Notes: generated by a model not told the origin, from the letters alone. 64,000 nucleotides of DNA from Luteimonas kalidii (GCF_029887935.1 NZ_JARXRO010000018.1:124001-188000), one strand, 5' to 3'; positions 38,108-48,410 are shown, counted from the stretch's first letter. A program made the numbers and translations.

Positions 38108-39447
38108 GGCGCGCGCCGGGATGGCTGGGCCTGGTGGTGCTGGCGGGGGTCGCGTTCGCGTCAGCGGGTGCCGATTACCAGACCCAGTGGCCGCTCGCGG
38201 TCCCGGACGGCAATGCGGGCATGTACCGCGTGTCGCTCGATGCGGGTGTCTACGCCACGGCGCGCTCGCCGTGGCTGGACGATGTCGACATCGTGGATGC
38301 GCGCGGGCAGCCGGTGGCCGCGCAGCTGTTCGCGCCCGAGCGCCCCGGGGCCGCGGCGCCGGAGCGGGTGCCGGCGCCCTGGTTCGCGCTTCCTGCCGCC
38401 ACGGTCGGCGCGCCGGCCGATCTGGCGCTGGCCGTGGAACGGGCTGGCGATGGCAGCGTCCTGCGGGTCCAGGCGCAGGCATCCGCCGCGACGGCCGCTG
38501 CGCCCGTCGCCACTGGCTGGCTGGTGGACGCCAGCGCGGTCGAAGCATCCATCGCGGCCCTCGTCGTCGACTGGACCGGAGCGCGCGACCCGTTCGAGGC
38601 GGCCTACCGGATCGAGGGCAGCGACGATCTGCGCGAGTGGCGCGTGCTGCAGCCACGCGTCGTGCTGCTCGACCTGGCGCGTGGCGGGCAGCGCCTGCGC
38701 CAGCCGCGCGTGCCGGTCGAGGCCTCGGCGCGTTACCTGCGCCTGGTACCGCTGACCGGTGCGGAAGGCCTGGTCCTGACGCGGGTGGAGGCGGAACTGG
38801 CAGTCGGTTCCGCACCGTCGCCTGCGCCGCAATGGCGTGAACTGGACGCCCAGCCCAGCGGAGGGACGGCCCGGACGGAATTCGTCTATCTGCTCGACGG
38901 GCGGTTTCCGGTCGATCATGTGGATCTCGCGCTTCCTGGCAGCGGCACCGGCGAGTGGACGCTCTACAGCCGCGAGTCGAGCGATGCGGCGTGGGTGCGC
39001 CGCGCCGGGCCCTGGGTGGCCTATTCCATCGGCCGCGACCAGCGTTCGCCGCCGCAGCGGCTCGCCGCGGCGGTACGCGACCGCCACTGGAGGCTCGTGG
39101 CCGCCGACACGCAGGCCGCCGCGCCGGTACTGCGTCTTGGCTGGCACCCGGAAATGCTGGTGTTCGTCGCCGGTGACGCGCCGCCCTATCGGCTGGTCGC
39201 GGGCAGTGCGCGGACCTCGCGCGCAGGCTCGCCGGTGGCGCAGTCGCTGGCCGCCATCCGCACCACCCGCGGCGAGGACTGGCAGCCACCGCGGGCGACA
39301 CTCGGCCCGCCGGCACCGCTCGCGGGCGAGGCGGCGTTGCGGCCGGCGCGCGACTGGCGCGCGTGGCTGCTGTGGAGCCTGCTGGTCGCGGGCGCGCTGC
39401 TGGTCGCCTGGTTCTCCGCCAGCCTGTTGCGAACACCGCGCACATGA
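38104..39447 (+). CDS. DUF3999 membrane-anchored protein
   Basis: The 447-residue product has a signal peptide (cleavage near SAGADY), a large periplasmic beta-rich region with F5/8-like segments (for example an ARYLRLVPL strand and a RTEFVYLLDGRFPVDHVDL strand), and one C-terminal membrane helix (about 420-440). It matches the DUF3999 family, whose function is unknown. Overlap with the DUF2339 stop codon and adjacency suggest the two work as a complex in the envelope. Earlier frame (to 35926) is only a shadow of the upstream gene. Confidence 0.82.
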   Translation: MRRAPGWLGLVVLAGVAFASAGADYQTQWPLAVPDGNAGMYRVSLDAGVYATARSPWLDDVDIVDARGQPVAAQLFAPERPGAAAPERVPAPWFALPAATVGAPADLALAVERAGDGSVLRVQAQASAATAAAPVATGWLVDASAVEASIAALVVDWTGARDPFEAAYRIEGSDDLREWRVLQPRVVLLDLARGGQRLRQPRVPVEASARYLRLVPLTGAEGLVLTRVEAELAVGSAPSPAPQWRELDAQPSGGTARTEFVYLLDGRFPVDHVDLALPGSGTGEWTLYSRESSDAAWVRRAGPWVAYSIGRDQRSPPQRLAAAVRDRHWRLVAADTQAAAPVLRLGWHPEMLVFVAGDAPPYRLVAGSARTSRAGSPVAQSLAAIRTTRGEDWQPPRATLGPPAPLAGEAALRPARDWRAWLLWSLLVAGALLVAWFSASLLRTPRT

Positions 39448-39532
39448 GGGTGATGGTGGCAGGCGCAACGTTTGCCTGTCGCGCGCGGCGCGCCGACAAT
39501 GAACGCCGACGTCCCGCCTGCGAACCGTGCCC

Positions 39533-40705
39533 ATGACCATCCTCCGCATGACCGACCTCGACCTGTCCGGCCAGCGCGTGCTGATCCGCCAGGATCTCAA
39601 CGTGCCGATCGAAGACGGCAGGATCACGTCCGAACAGCGCATCACCGCGTCGCTGCCGACGCTTCGCCTCGCGCTCGAGCGTGGCGCGACGGTCATGGTG
39701 ATGTCGCACCTGGGCCGGCCGAAGGAAGGCGAGTGGAGCGAGGAGAACTCGCTGGCACCGGTGGCGGGGCGCCTGGGCGAACTGCTCGGACGCGAGGTGC
39801 CGCTGGTGCGCGACTGGGTCGACGGCGTGGAGCTCGAACGCGGCGGCATCGTGCTGCTCGAGAACTGCCGCATGAACCCGGGCGAGGGCAAGGACAGCGA
39901 GGACCTGGCGAAGAAGTACGCCGCGCTGTGCGACGTGTTCGTGATGGACGCCTTCGGTACCGCGCACCGCGCGCAGGCCTCGACCCACGGCGTGATCCGG
40001 TTCGCGAAGCAGGCTGCAGGCGGCCCGCTGCTGATGGCCGAGCTCGACGCACTCGCCAAGGCGCTCGACAAGCCCGCCCGTCCGCTGCTGGCGATCGTGG
40101 CCGGCAGCAAGGTCTCGACCAAGCTCGAACTGCTGTCGAACCTGGTGGGCAAGGTCGACCAGCTGATCGTCGGCGGCGGCATCGCCAACACCTTCATCGC
40201 CGCCCAGGGCCTGCCGGTGGGCAAGTCGCTGCACGAGCCCGACCTGCTCGACACCGCGAAGCAGATCATGGCCGATGCGAAGGCGCGCGGCGCCGACATC
40301 CCGGTCCCGACCGACGTGGTGGTGGCCACGCAGTTCCATCCCGACGCCGAGGCCACGGTGAAGGCGGTGGCGGACGTCGCCGACGACGACCTGATCCTCG
40401 ACATCGGCCCCGACACCGCCGCCCGCTACGCGGCCATGATCGGCCAGGCGGGCACGGTGGTCTGGAACGGCCCGGTGGGCGTGTTCGAGTTCGACGCCTT
40501 CGGCAAGGGCACCGAAACGCTGGCGCGCGCGATCGCCGGCTCGGCCGCCTTCTCGATTGCGGGAGGCGGAGACACCCTGGCGGCGGTGGACAAGTACGGC
40601 ATCGCCGGCGACGTGTCGTACATCTCCACCGGTGGCGGCGCGTTCCTCGAGTTCCTCGAAGGCAAGACCCTGCCGGCGGTGTCGGCGCTCGAAGCGCGCG
40701 GCTGA
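39533..40705 (+). CDS. pgk: Phosphoglycerate kinase
   Basis: PGK makes ATP from 1,3-bisphosphoglycerate. The 390-residue product starts at ATG 39533 (a GTG two codons earlier is possible). Visible motifs are the N-terminal [21 protein letters not shown] and the C-terminal nucleotide-binding [13 protein letters not shown] with the [10 protein letters not shown] end. It follows the DUF3999 gene by about 85 bases and precedes a transglutaminase-like gene. Confidence 0.97.
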   Translation: MTILRMTDLDLSGQRVLIRQDLNVPIEDGRITSEQRITASLPTLRLALERGATVMVMSHLGRPKEGEWSEENSLAPVAGRLGELLGREVPLVRDWVDGVELERGGIVLLENCRMNPGEGKDSEDLAKKYAALCDVFVMDAFGTAHRAQASTHGVIRFAKQAAGGPLLMAELDALAKALDKPARPLLAIVAGSKVSTKLELLSNLVGKVDQLIVGGGIANTFIAAQGLPVGKSLHEPDLLDTAKQIMADAKARGADIPVPTDVVVATQFHPDAEATVKAVADVADDDLILDIGPDTAARYAAMIGQAGTVVWNGPVGVFEFDAFGKGTETLARAIAGSAAFSIAGGGDTLAAVDKYGIAGDVSYISTGGGAFLEFLEGKTLPAVSALEARG

Positions 40706-40772
40706 TCCGAGGGCTGCACCTCACCCGCCCCGCTGGTGTACCTTTCCCGGTGGGGACACCGGTGGGGCGACA

Positions 40773-42821
40773 ATGGGGATGCGGACGATGGTGTGGGTGC
40801 TGTTCCTGCTGGCAGGAACGGCGCAGGGGACCGTGGTCGAACACGAACGCGGCGAGTACAGTTTCGGCACCGGGCCGGTGCCGGAGTTCGTGGAGCGTGC
40901 GACACCGCCGCCGCAGTGGCCCGCGGATGCGCCGGGGTCGGAAGACGAACGATGGCGCTACTGGCTCTACGACGTACAGGCGGACCGGCGCGCGGGCCGC
41001 GACCGGTTGTTCATCGACTACGCGTACGAAGTGCGGGGTGCGTCCCTGGTCGGTGACGCTGGCCGCTTCCAGGTCAGCTTCAATCCCGGCTACCAGCAGC
41101 TGACGATCCATGAGGTCAGGTTGCGGCGCGATGGCGGATGGCTCGACCGCCTGTCGCCCGAGCGAATCTCGTTGGCCCGGCGCGAGGATGGCTTCGAGCA
41201 GGATCTGGCGGACGGCGCGGTCACCGCACTCATCGTCCTGGACGACGTGCGCCCGCGGGACATGGTGCGGATCGCCTACAGCATCGCCGGCAGCAACCCG
41301 GTACTGGCCGGGCAGGGCTCGGACTGGATCAGGTTCGGCTGGCAGCATCCGATGTTGCGCGCGAGCCTGCGTGTCCTGATGGACCCAGGCGCCACGCCGC
41401 GGATCCATCGCGAGAATGGCGCGCCCGAGGCGGTGATCCGGGAGCGCGCGGACGCGGTCGAGATACGTCTCGAGGCGAACGCACTGCCGCTGGTGGTGGA
41501 TGACGGCCAGTACCCGGCGTGGTACCAGCCATACCCGTTGGCGCAGGTCAGCCGGGCCCGTTCGTGGGAAGACGTGGTGGCATGGGCGATTCCGCTGTAT
41601 CCGCGCGTGGATCGGCTGCCTGCCGATCTCGAGCAGATGCTGGCCGAATGGCGGCGCTTGCCGGACACGCGCGCGCGCATCACGGCGGCGTTGCGGCTGG
41701 TGCAGGACGACATCCGGTATTTCGGCGTCGAGATGGGAGAGAACACCCACCGTCCGACGCCTCCGGGAGAAACCTGGCGGCGTCGCTACGGAGATTGCAA
41801 GGACAAGGTATACCTGCTGGTGAGCCTGCTCTCGGAACTCGGCGTCCGGGCCGTGCCTGCGCTGGTGAGTACCGATCGCGGCAGGGCGGTGACCGGTTTC
41901 GCTCCGTCCGCGTCCGTGTTCGACCACGTGATCGCACGGGTCGAGGACGGTGGCGAGGTGTTGTGGCTGGACCCCACCATCACCCTGCAGGGAGGTCGGG
42001 CGGGCGACTACGACCTGAGTCCGTACGGCGTCGCGCTGCCGGTGGCGCAGGGGCCCGCCCGGATTGAGCCGATCCTGCCGCCCGAGGGCGTCGCCGCGCG
42101 TAACGGGGTCTCGGTCGTCGAACGCTACACAACCGGTCCCGATGGCCGCCAGGTGGGCTTCGCGATCGACACGGTCTACCGGGGACACCACGCCGACTCC
42201 CGTCGCCGCACCCTGGCCAGCGAACGGCCCGAGGATCTGGCGCGCCGCTATTCGGATTACTACCGGCGCCGTCTCGGGGAGGTGGAGGTGGTGTCGTTGC
42301 CGGTCCTCCGCGACGATCGCCACGCCAACGAGCTCCGCGTCACGGAGGAATACCTGCTCACGCAGCCGTTCGACACGGAGCCAGGCGCGGTGAAGGCGCT
42401 CGACGTCTACGCCGAGACGCTGCACGAACTGGCCCAGCTCCCCGCTTCGATGGCGCGCACCTCGCCGCTTGATTATGCGGTGCCCGGCCGGTACCGCCAT
42501 GAGATCGAAGTGGAGGTTCCCGAGGGATGGAGGGCGACCTTCGGCAAGGAGCAGCGGCAGGCCTCGGTTCCGTCGTTCGATTACACGCGCAACGTGGATA
42601 TCGCCGGCAGCCGGGCGCGCGTCGACTACACGCTGCTGGTCAAACAGCAAGAGGTGGAGGGGGCCGCTGCCGCGGCGCATCTGGGAGAGTTGAGGAAGCT
42701 GCAGGACGAGCTGTCCGCAACGCTTCGTTTCCGCGTGCCTGCGGCCACGGCCGCCGACGATCGGCAACGGCGCCTGCAGCAGCTCCTGCGCAATGCCGTC
42801 GACGGGGAGACCGAACAATGA
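40773..42821 (+). CDS. DUF3857 protein with transglutaminase-like domain
   Basis: This 682-residue secreted protein has a short signal peptide, an N-terminal DUF3857 beta domain (about 45-230) and a transglutaminase-like domain. The catalytic triad is visible as Cys342 (RYGDCKDK), His385 (FDHVIARV) and Asp400 (WLDPT). Transglutaminase-like domains can be proteases, amidases or inactive; the substrate here is unknown. The start could also be ATG 40779. The last codons overlap the Sel1-repeat gene, so the two form a unit. Confidence 0.85.
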   Translation: MGMRTMVWVLFLLAGTAQGTVVEHERGEYSFGTGPVPEFVERATPPPQWPADAPGSEDERWRYWLYDVQADRRAGRDRLFIDYAYEVRGASLVGDAGRFQVSFNPGYQQLTIHEVRLRRDGGWLDRLSPERISLARREDGFEQDLADGAVTALIVLDDVRPRDMVRIAYSIAGSNPVLAGQGSDWIRFGWQHPMLRASLRVLMDPGATPRIHRENGAPEAVIRERADAVEIRLEANALPLVVDDGQYPAWYQPYPLAQVSRARSWEDVVAWAIPLYPRVDRLPADLEQMLAEWRRLPDTRARITAALRLVQDDIRYFGVEMGENTHRPTPPGETWRRRYGDCKDKVYLLVSLLSELGVRAVPALVSTDRGRAVTGFAPSASVFDHVIARVEDGGEVLWLDPTITLQGGRAGDYDLSPYGVALPVAQGPARIEPILPPEGVAARNGVSVVERYTTGPDGRQVGFAIDTVYRGHHADSRRRTLASERPEDLARRYSDYYRRRLGEVEVVSLPVLRDDRHANELRVTEEYLLTQPFDTEPGAVKALDVYAETLHELAQLPASMARTSPLDYAVPGRYRHEIEVEVPEGWRATFGKEQRQASVPSFDYTRNVDIAGSRARVDYTLLVKQQEVEGAAAAAHLGELRKLQDELSATLRFRVPAATAADDRQRRLQQLLRNAVDGETEQ

Positions 42822-45100
42822 GCACCGGCATGATCCGCATCGCCGCCTTCCTGTCGCTGCTGGCATGCGCCTGGCCGGCGACGGCCGACGAACGACCGCT
42901 GGAGGCGCGCGACGTGATCGCGGCGCCCGAGGCGGCCTGGAACAGGTTCCTGTCCGATCCCGCCTATGCCGACGCGTACGACGCCTACGATGCGCTTGGT
43001 GCGGTCGGGTACAGCCAAGCCGGCGTGGATCCCGATGGGTGCCGGCAGCATGAGGTTGCCCTGGCGGCGGCCATCCTTCGGGCGCCGGTCAGCATCGCGC
43101 TGCATCGGGCGCGCATGTTGTGCGCCGAGGCGCTGGGCGACGATGCCTCCGCCGAAGAGGCGATGCTGGCGACGGGCGCACTTTCGCGTCTGGCGCTGTC
43201 CACCAGCAGGGAAGGCTTCGGCCCCGAACCTGCGCGCGTGCTGGGACCGGCCGACGTCTATGCGTTGCTGGCATCCGCCGGCCTGGAGTTCCGCTACGAG
43301 TACTTCGCCAGTGTCGAGCCCCAGCGCCACTATCCACTCGTCGTCGCGGTCTGGGACGACGCGAAGGGCGTGGAGCGTCATCTCTGGTTCGACTACATCG
43401 ACACGGCCAACAGTGTCGTCCGCGGAGATCCGTTCTCCGGCTATCCGGTCCAGCGTCGGCAGTTGGCCCACGGCTTCGTCGAATCCCTGGCGGAAGGCGA
43501 TGACGCATCGGCGCGCGACATGCAGGCGGTCTTGGCGTTCCGCCTCGCCGGCGCGACGTCCGCCGTCGTCGACCGACTGAAGCCCGGCGCAGACGCCGGC
43601 GGCATCCAGTCCGCGAGTACCTGGCTCCTGACGTGTGCGCTCCAGCCGGCGGACGGCTGTGCGGACGGGCTGGTGGATGCGCTGCTACCCCATGCCGAAC
43701 AGGAACATGCGGCGCATACCGCGCTGCTGGCGCTCGCCTATGCCCTGGGTGTCGGGGTCGAGCGCGATCCCCGGTCGGCGGAGGCGCTGCTGGACGTCGC
43801 GGACCGACGCTGGCATGGCCGCGGGGGCACCGTGATGGTGGCCGGGATGTGGACCCAACTGGCGGCACGCGAGTCGCCGCCAGACTTCCTGGTTCGGAGA
43901 ATGCAGGCAGCGCAGGAAACAGGCGATCCCGTCGTTCCGGTCATCGGCGCCGCGTGGGCGCTGGCGGAAGAAGGCGCGCCGCAGTTGGCGCCGGCGCAGT
44001 TGCGGGCCCTGGCCGATCCGGCGAACAACGGGGTCGGCAAAGGGTACGCCCTGCTGGTGAACTACCACCACCGCCGGGGCGAAACCCTGGCGGCGAACGG
44101 CTGGATGAAGTCGGCCTCCGATGCGGGTGACCCGAATGCGCAGGCCGCGGTCGGTTCGACCCTTCTGGCGGCTGCCACGACGGAAACACAGCGTCGTGAG
44201 GCGATGGCGTTGATCGAACTCGGTGCGCATGGTGGAAGTGCGTTCGCGGCACGCAACCGCGCTCACCAGAGCCTGATGGCCGGGCAATGGGCGCAGGCCG
44301 AAGGCTGGCTCCTGGGCGCTGCACAGGCGGGAGACGTCGATTCGATTCTGGCGCTGGCCAGCCTCTACGAGCAGGCGCGCCCCGGTGTGCACGGCACTGT
44401 GCAGCAGGCCATGGAGACCTACGTTGCCCTGTCGGATCATGGGGACAGCGCCGAGGCGCGTCGTCGACTTGCGGAAATGGCGATCGCCGGCCGCGGGATG
44501 GACAAGGACCTGGTCCGCGCCGATGCCTGGCTGAGAGTTGATGCGGAAAAGGGAGACGACGCCTCGGCTGCGCGCCTGGGTTATGCCCTGCTCACGGGCG
44601 AACTGGGCGTCCGCAACGAAAGCGAGGGCAAGCGATGGCTGGAGCATGCCATCGAACGATCCTACGCTGCCGCGTACGTCGCATACGGGGGCTGGTATTT
44701 CTACAGCCACGACAACGCGCTCGACAGCCGGCGGCGTGGGCTGGAGCTCTGGCGCGAGGGCGCGGAGGCGGGCGATCCGACGGCCCGCAACAACTTCGCC
44801 TGGGGGTTGTGCACGGCGCCCGAGGCCGAGCTGTTCGACGCTGCGCGCGGACGTGAGATTGCGATGCCGCTGCTGGAAGACGGCAACCGGGCGACATGGG
44901 TCGACACCGTGGCCGCCTGCCATGCTGCGGTCGGAGAGTACGACCGGGCCGTTGAGCTGCAGCAGGAGGCCATCGAGTCCCTCCCGGGCCAGTCCGCCGG
45001 TGATGAATCGGGCGCGGACGGTTTCCACGCGCGGCTGGCGCTGTATCGGGAGGGCAAACGGTACATCGAGCCACATCGCGCGCGCGCGGATCCCCGATAG
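42818..45100 (+). CDS. Secreted Sel1/TPR-repeat protein
   Basis: The 760-residue protein has a signal peptide (cleavage near ATADE) and many Ala-rich helical repeats of about 36 residues (for example GVERDPRSAEALLD and GRGMDKDLVRADAWL), which match Sel1-like repeats. Such proteins are scaffolds for protein contacts. Residues about 40-260 are not obviously repetitive. The ATG overlaps the end of the transglutaminase gene, so they are probably expressed together; a shared envelope role is an inference. Confidence 0.8.
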   Translation: MSTGMIRIAAFLSLLACAWPATADERPLEARDVIAAPEAAWNRFLSDPAYADAYDAYDALGAVGYSQAGVDPDGCRQHEVALAAAILRAPVSIALHRARMLCAEALGDDASAEEAMLATGALSRLALSTSREGFGPEPARVLGPADVYALLASAGLEFRYEYFASVEPQRHYPLVVAVWDDAKGVERHLWFDYIDTANSVVRGDPFSGYPVQRRQLAHGFVESLAEGDDASARDMQAVLAFRLAGATSAVVDRLKPGADAGGIQSASTWLLTCALQPADGCADGLVDALLPHAEQEHAAHTALLALAYALGVGVERDPRSAEALLDVADRRWHGRGGTVMVAGMWTQLAARESPPDFLVRRMQAAQETGDPVVPVIGAAWALAEEGAPQLAPAQLRALADPANNGVGKGYALLVNYHHRRGETLAANGWMKSASDAGDPNAQAAVGSTLLAAATTETQRREAMALIELGAHGGSAFAARNRAHQSLMAGQWAQAEGWLLGAAQAGDVDSILALASLYEQARPGVHGTVQQAMETYVALSDHGDSAEARRRLAEMAIAGRGMDKDLVRADAWLRVDAEKGDDASAARLGYALLTGELGVRNESEGKRWLEHAIERSYAAAYVAYGGWYFYSHDNALDSRRRGLELWREGAEAGDPTARNNFAWGLCTAPEAELFDAARGREIAMPLLEDGNRATWVDTVAACHAAVGEYDRAVELQQEAIESLPGQSAGDESGADGFHARLALYREGKRYIEPHRARADPR

Positions 45101-45128
45101 GCCCGACTCGGTCACGCCTCGCAGTGCG

Positions 45129-45716
45129 TCAGCGGTCGCGTCCGCGCCACTCCTGCGCGAGCAGGCCGAACAGTTCCGAATCGGTCGCGTCTTCGCCGAT
45201 GAAGAAGCGTTGGCGCAGCAGGCCTTCGCTGCGAAAGCCCAGGCGCAGCAGTAGCCGGCGCGAGGCTTCGTTGCGCGGATCGATGTCCGCCTCCACCCGG
45301 TGCAGGCCGAGCGTGCGCAGGCTCCAGTCCAGCGCCAGCGCGACCGCCTCCGTCGCGAGCCCCTGGCCCCAGCGCGAGGCGTGCAGCGCGTAGCCGACCT
45401 CGGCGCGGCGGTGGCGCGCGTCGAAGCGGAACAGGGTGCACGTGCCGAGTGCAGCGCCGCTGCGGCGATCGGCGACGATCCAGTCCAGCGCCTCGCGCCG
45501 CGCAAATGCCTCGCGCATCTCCTCCAGTTTGCCTTCGGCCTGCATACGCGAGCGCATGGGCGCGCTGCCCCAGTAGCGCATCACCGCGGGGTCGGCGAAC
45601 AGCGCGAACACGGCATCCGCATCGTCGCTGCGTGGTTCGCGCAGGCGCACGCGCGCGCCCGTCAGCGCGGGAAACGCCGGCAGGGCGGCTAGACGGGCAT
45701 GGATGTCGCCAGGCAT
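45129..45716 (-). CDS. GNAT-family N-acetyltransferase (RimJ-like)
   Basis: The 195-residue protein has the GNAT acetyl-CoA binding site in the RWGQGLATEAVALAL segment and the RVEADIDPRNEASRRLL motif typical of the RimJ/RimL group, which acetylate protein N-termini or antibiotics. The substrate cannot be told. It is convergent with the Sel1-repeat gene and its 5' end lies close to pyk, which reads the other way. Confidence 0.85.
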   Translation of the reverse strand: MPGDIHARLAALPAFPALTGARVRLREPRSDDADAVFALFADPAVMRYWGSAPMRSRMQAEGKLEEMREAFARREALDWIVADRRSGAALGTCTLFRFDARHRRAEVGYALHASRWGQGLATEAVALALDWSLRTLGLHRVEADIDPRNEASRRLLLRLGFRSEGLLRQRFFIGEDATDSELFGLLAQEWRGRDR

Positions 45717-45741
45717 GTGCGATATCGCCGACGGGCTGGGC

Positions 45742-45747
45742 TAGGAT
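45742..45747 (+). promoter_or_regulatory. -10-like element upstream of pyk
   Basis: TAGGAT in the context GGGCTAGGATAG lies 58 bases before the ATG of pyk. No -35 is clear. Confidence 0.35.
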
Positions 45748-45805
45748 AGCGGCCTCGCGCGGCGCCGCCGCCGCGATCCTTACGTCTGCAACCGGTTCCC
45801 GTCCA

Positions 45806-47272
45806 ATGTCCGAACACCGCCGCCGCACCCGCATCCTCGCCACCCTCGGCCCGGCCACCGATCCGCCGGGGGTACTCGATGCCATCCTGCGCGCCGGCGT
45901 GAACGTGGTGCGCCTGAACTTCTCGCACGGCGATCCCGCCGGCCAGGTGGCGCGCGCCCAGGCCGTGCGCGAGGCCGCGGCGCGGGTCGGGGTGGAAGTC
46001 GGCATCCTGGCCGACCTGCCGGGGCCGAAGATCCGGGTGGAGCGCTTCGCCGAGGGCAAGGTCTCGCTCAAGACCGGCGACCGCTTCGACCTGGTGGCCA
46101 GCGAGGACGCGCCTCCGGGCACGCAGCACGAGGTGGGCGTGAGCTACCTCGGCCTGCCGGGCGACCTGTCGGCCGGCGACGTGCTGATGCTCGACGACGG
46201 CATGGTCCAGCTCAAGGTCGAGCGCATCGAGGGCCAGCGCATCGTCAACACGGTGCTCAACGACAGCGTGCTGTCCGACCGCAAGGGCCTGAACAAGCTC
46301 GGTGGCGGCCTGTCGCTGGGCGCGCTGACCGAGCGCGACAAGGAGCTGATCGGCGTGGCCGCGCAGATCGGCGTCGACTTCATCGCCGTCTCGTTCTGCC
46401 GCAACGCCGCCGACATGGAGGAAGCACGCTCGATCGCGCGCTCGCACGGCTGCGATGCCGCGCTGGTGTCGAAGGTCGAACGCGCCGAGGCGATCGAGAA
46501 CCTGGCCGAAGTGATCGACGCCAGCGACGTGGTGATGGTCGCCCGCGGCGACCTGGGCGTGGAGATCGGCGACGCCGAGCTGCCGGGCCTGCAGAAGAAG
46601 ATCATCCGCGAGTCGCTGGCGCGCAACAAGGTGGTGATCACCGCGACCCAGATGCTGCAGTCGATGGTCGAATCGCCGATCCCGACCCGTGCCGAGGTGC
46701 TCGACGTGGCCAACGCGGTGATCGACGGCACCGATGCGGTGATGCTCTCGGCCGAGACCGCCGCCGGCACCTTCCCGGTGCGCGCGGTGGAGGCCATGGC
46801 CCGCATCTGCACCGGGGCCGAGCGGCAGTTCGCGGTCGATACCGATTTCGAGAAGGCGCAGCGCAACCTCGAGCGTGCCGACCATGCGATCGCGATGGCG
46901 GCGATGTTCCTGAGCGAGCACATCGGCGTGGGCGCGATCGTGGCCATGACCGAGTCCGGCGGCACCGCGCGCTACCTGTCGCGCTTCCGCTCCGGCGCGC
47001 CGATCTACGCGTTCTCGCGCCACGGCGGCGCGCGCCGGCGCATGGCGCTGATGCGCGACGTGTTCCCGATCGACTACGACAGCCGTGGCCAGACGCCGCG
47101 CGAGGCCGCGCGCGGCAGCGTCCGCCTGCTCGCCAAGGCGGGCCTGCTCGAGACCGGCGACCGGGTGGTGTTCACCAGCGGCGAACACATGGAAACCCAC
47201 GGAGCGACCAACACCCTGCGCCTGCTGCAGATCGGCGAGGATGGCCGCGCCGAGGGCCTGGGCGAGCTGTAG
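45806..47272 (+). CDS. pyk: Pyruvate kinase
   Basis: Pyruvate kinase makes pyruvate and ATP from phosphoenolpyruvate. The ATG at 45806 gives 488 residues. Motifs seen are RTRILATLGPAT, RLNFSHGD, DLPGPKIRV, VARGDLGVEIG and ATQMLQSMVESPIPTRAE, which includes the catalytic loop. The C-terminal allosteric domain follows to GEL. The upstream in-frame segment back to 45449 is antisense to the acetyltransferase gene. Confidence 0.96.
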   Translation: MSEHRRRTRILATLGPATDPPGVLDAILRAGVNVVRLNFSHGDPAGQVARAQAVREAAARVGVEVGILADLPGPKIRVERFAEGKVSLKTGDRFDLVASEDAPPGTQHEVGVSYLGLPGDLSAGDVLMLDDGMVQLKVERIEGQRIVNTVLNDSVLSDRKGLNKLGGGLSLGALTERDKELIGVAAQIGVDFIAVSFCRNAADMEEARSIARSHGCDAALVSKVERAEAIENLAEVIDASDVVMVARGDLGVEIGDAELPGLQKKIIRESLARNKVVITATQMLQSMVESPIPTRAEVLDVANAVIDGTDAVMLSAETAAGTFPVRAVEAMARICTGAERQFAVDTDFEKAQRNLERADHAIAMAAMFLSEHIGVGAIVAMTESGGTARYLSRFRSGAPIYAFSRHGGARRRMALMRDVFPIDYDSRGQTPREAARGSVRLLAKAGLLETGDRVVFTSGEHMETHGATNTLRLLQIGEDGRAEGLGEL

Positions 47273-47361
47273 CCGCGCATCGCGCCAGGCGGGCCCTGCC
47301 GCCCGCGCCCTGCGCGCGTCAACTGCCGCAGCGGCAAGCGGGGCCGTGGAGGGCCGCGGGC

Positions 47362-47367
47362 TATACT
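47362..47367 (+). promoter_or_regulatory. -10-like element upstream of fba
   Basis: TATACT lies 32 bases before the ATG of fba in otherwise GC-rich DNA. No -35 is clear. Confidence 0.35.
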
Positions 47368-47399
47368 CCCGCGGTTCCCCACCGGCCAATTCCCCCGAC

Positions 47400-48410
47400 A
47401 TGAGCATCGAAACGCTCGCCGAGACCGCGCAGGCGATGGTCGCCGCCGGCAAGGGCATCCTCGCGATCGACGAGTCCAGCGCCACGCTGGCGCGGCGCTT
47501 CGCCGACGTGGGCATTCCCAACAGCGAGGCCAACCGCCGCGCCTACCGCGAACTGCTGATCACCACGCCACAGCTGGGCGAGCACATCAGCGGCGCGATC
47601 CTGTACGACGAGACCATCCGCCAGTCGACCCGCGACGGGGTCCCGTTCGCGCGCGTGCTCGCCGACTCCGGCATCCTCCCGGGGATCAAGGTCGACAAGG
47701 GCACCCAGCCGCTCGCCGGCTGCCCGGGCGAGGTGGTGACCGAGGGTCTGGACGGCCTGCGCGCGCGGCTGGAGGAGTACTACAAGCTCGGCGCGCGCTT
47801 CGCCAAATGGCGTGCGGTGATCCGCATCGGCGATGACATCCCGTCGGGCACCTGCATCGACGCCAACAGCCACGCGCTGGCGCGCTACGCCGCGCTGTGC
47901 CAGGAACAGGGCCTGGTGCCGATGGTCGAGCCCGAGGTGCTGATGGACGGCGAGCACGACATCGAGACCAGCTACGAGGTGCACGAGGTCGTACTGCGTT
48001 CGCTGTTCGATGCGCTGTACCAGCACAGCATCGCGCTCGAGGGCACGATCCTCAAGGCCTCGATGGTGGTGCCGGGCAGCGGCAGCGACGATGTCGCCAG
48101 CATCGACGAGGTGGCCGAGTCGACCCTCATGTGCCTGAAGTCGACCGTTCCGGCGATCCTGCCGGGCATCGTGTTCCTCTCCGGCGGCCAGGACGACGAG
48201 GCTGCCACCGCGCACCTGGATGCGATGAACCGCATGGGTCCGCATCCCTGGCCGCTGTCGTTCTCGTACGGCCGGGCCATGCAGTCGGCGGCGATGAAGC
48301 TCTGGTCCCAGGACCTGGCCGGCAACATCGGCAAGGCGCAGGACACCGTGCTGTCGCGCGCACGGGCGAACGCGCTGGCGGCGCAGGGGCAGTGGAGTCG
48401 CGGAGCCTGA
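47400..48410 (+). CDS. fba: Fructose-bisphosphate aldolase, class I
   Basis: Class I aldolase splits fructose 1,6-bisphosphate through a Schiff base. The 336-residue product has the N-terminal GKGILAIDESSATLARRF motif and the Schiff-base Lys in LKASMVVPG, and lacks the metal-binding His ligands of class II enzymes. It follows pyk by about 130 bases and ends the glycolytic run gap-pgk-pyk-fba. Confidence 0.95.
   Translation: MSIETLAETAQAMVAAGKGILAIDESSATLARRFADVGIPNSEANRRAYRELLITTPQLGEHISGAILYDETIRQSTRDGVPFARVLADSGILPGIKVDKGTQPLAGCPGEVVTEGLDGLRARLEEYYKLGARFAKWRAVIRIGDDIPSGTCIDANSHALARYAALCQEQGLVPMVEPEVLMDGEHDIETSYEVHEVVLRSLFDALYQHSIALEGTILKASMVVPGSGSDDVASIDEVAESTLMCLKSTVPAILPGIVFLSGGQDDEAATAHLDAMNRMGPHPWPLSFSYGRAMQSAAMKLWSQDLAGNIGKAQDTVLSRARANALAAQGQWSRGA

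Noticed and set aside
35717..40339. Very long open frame on the - strand (about 1540 codons)
   Set aside because: It is antisense to DUF2339, DUF3999 and pgk, is rich in Arg, Gln, His and Pro as shadow translations of GC-rich genes are, and matches no family.
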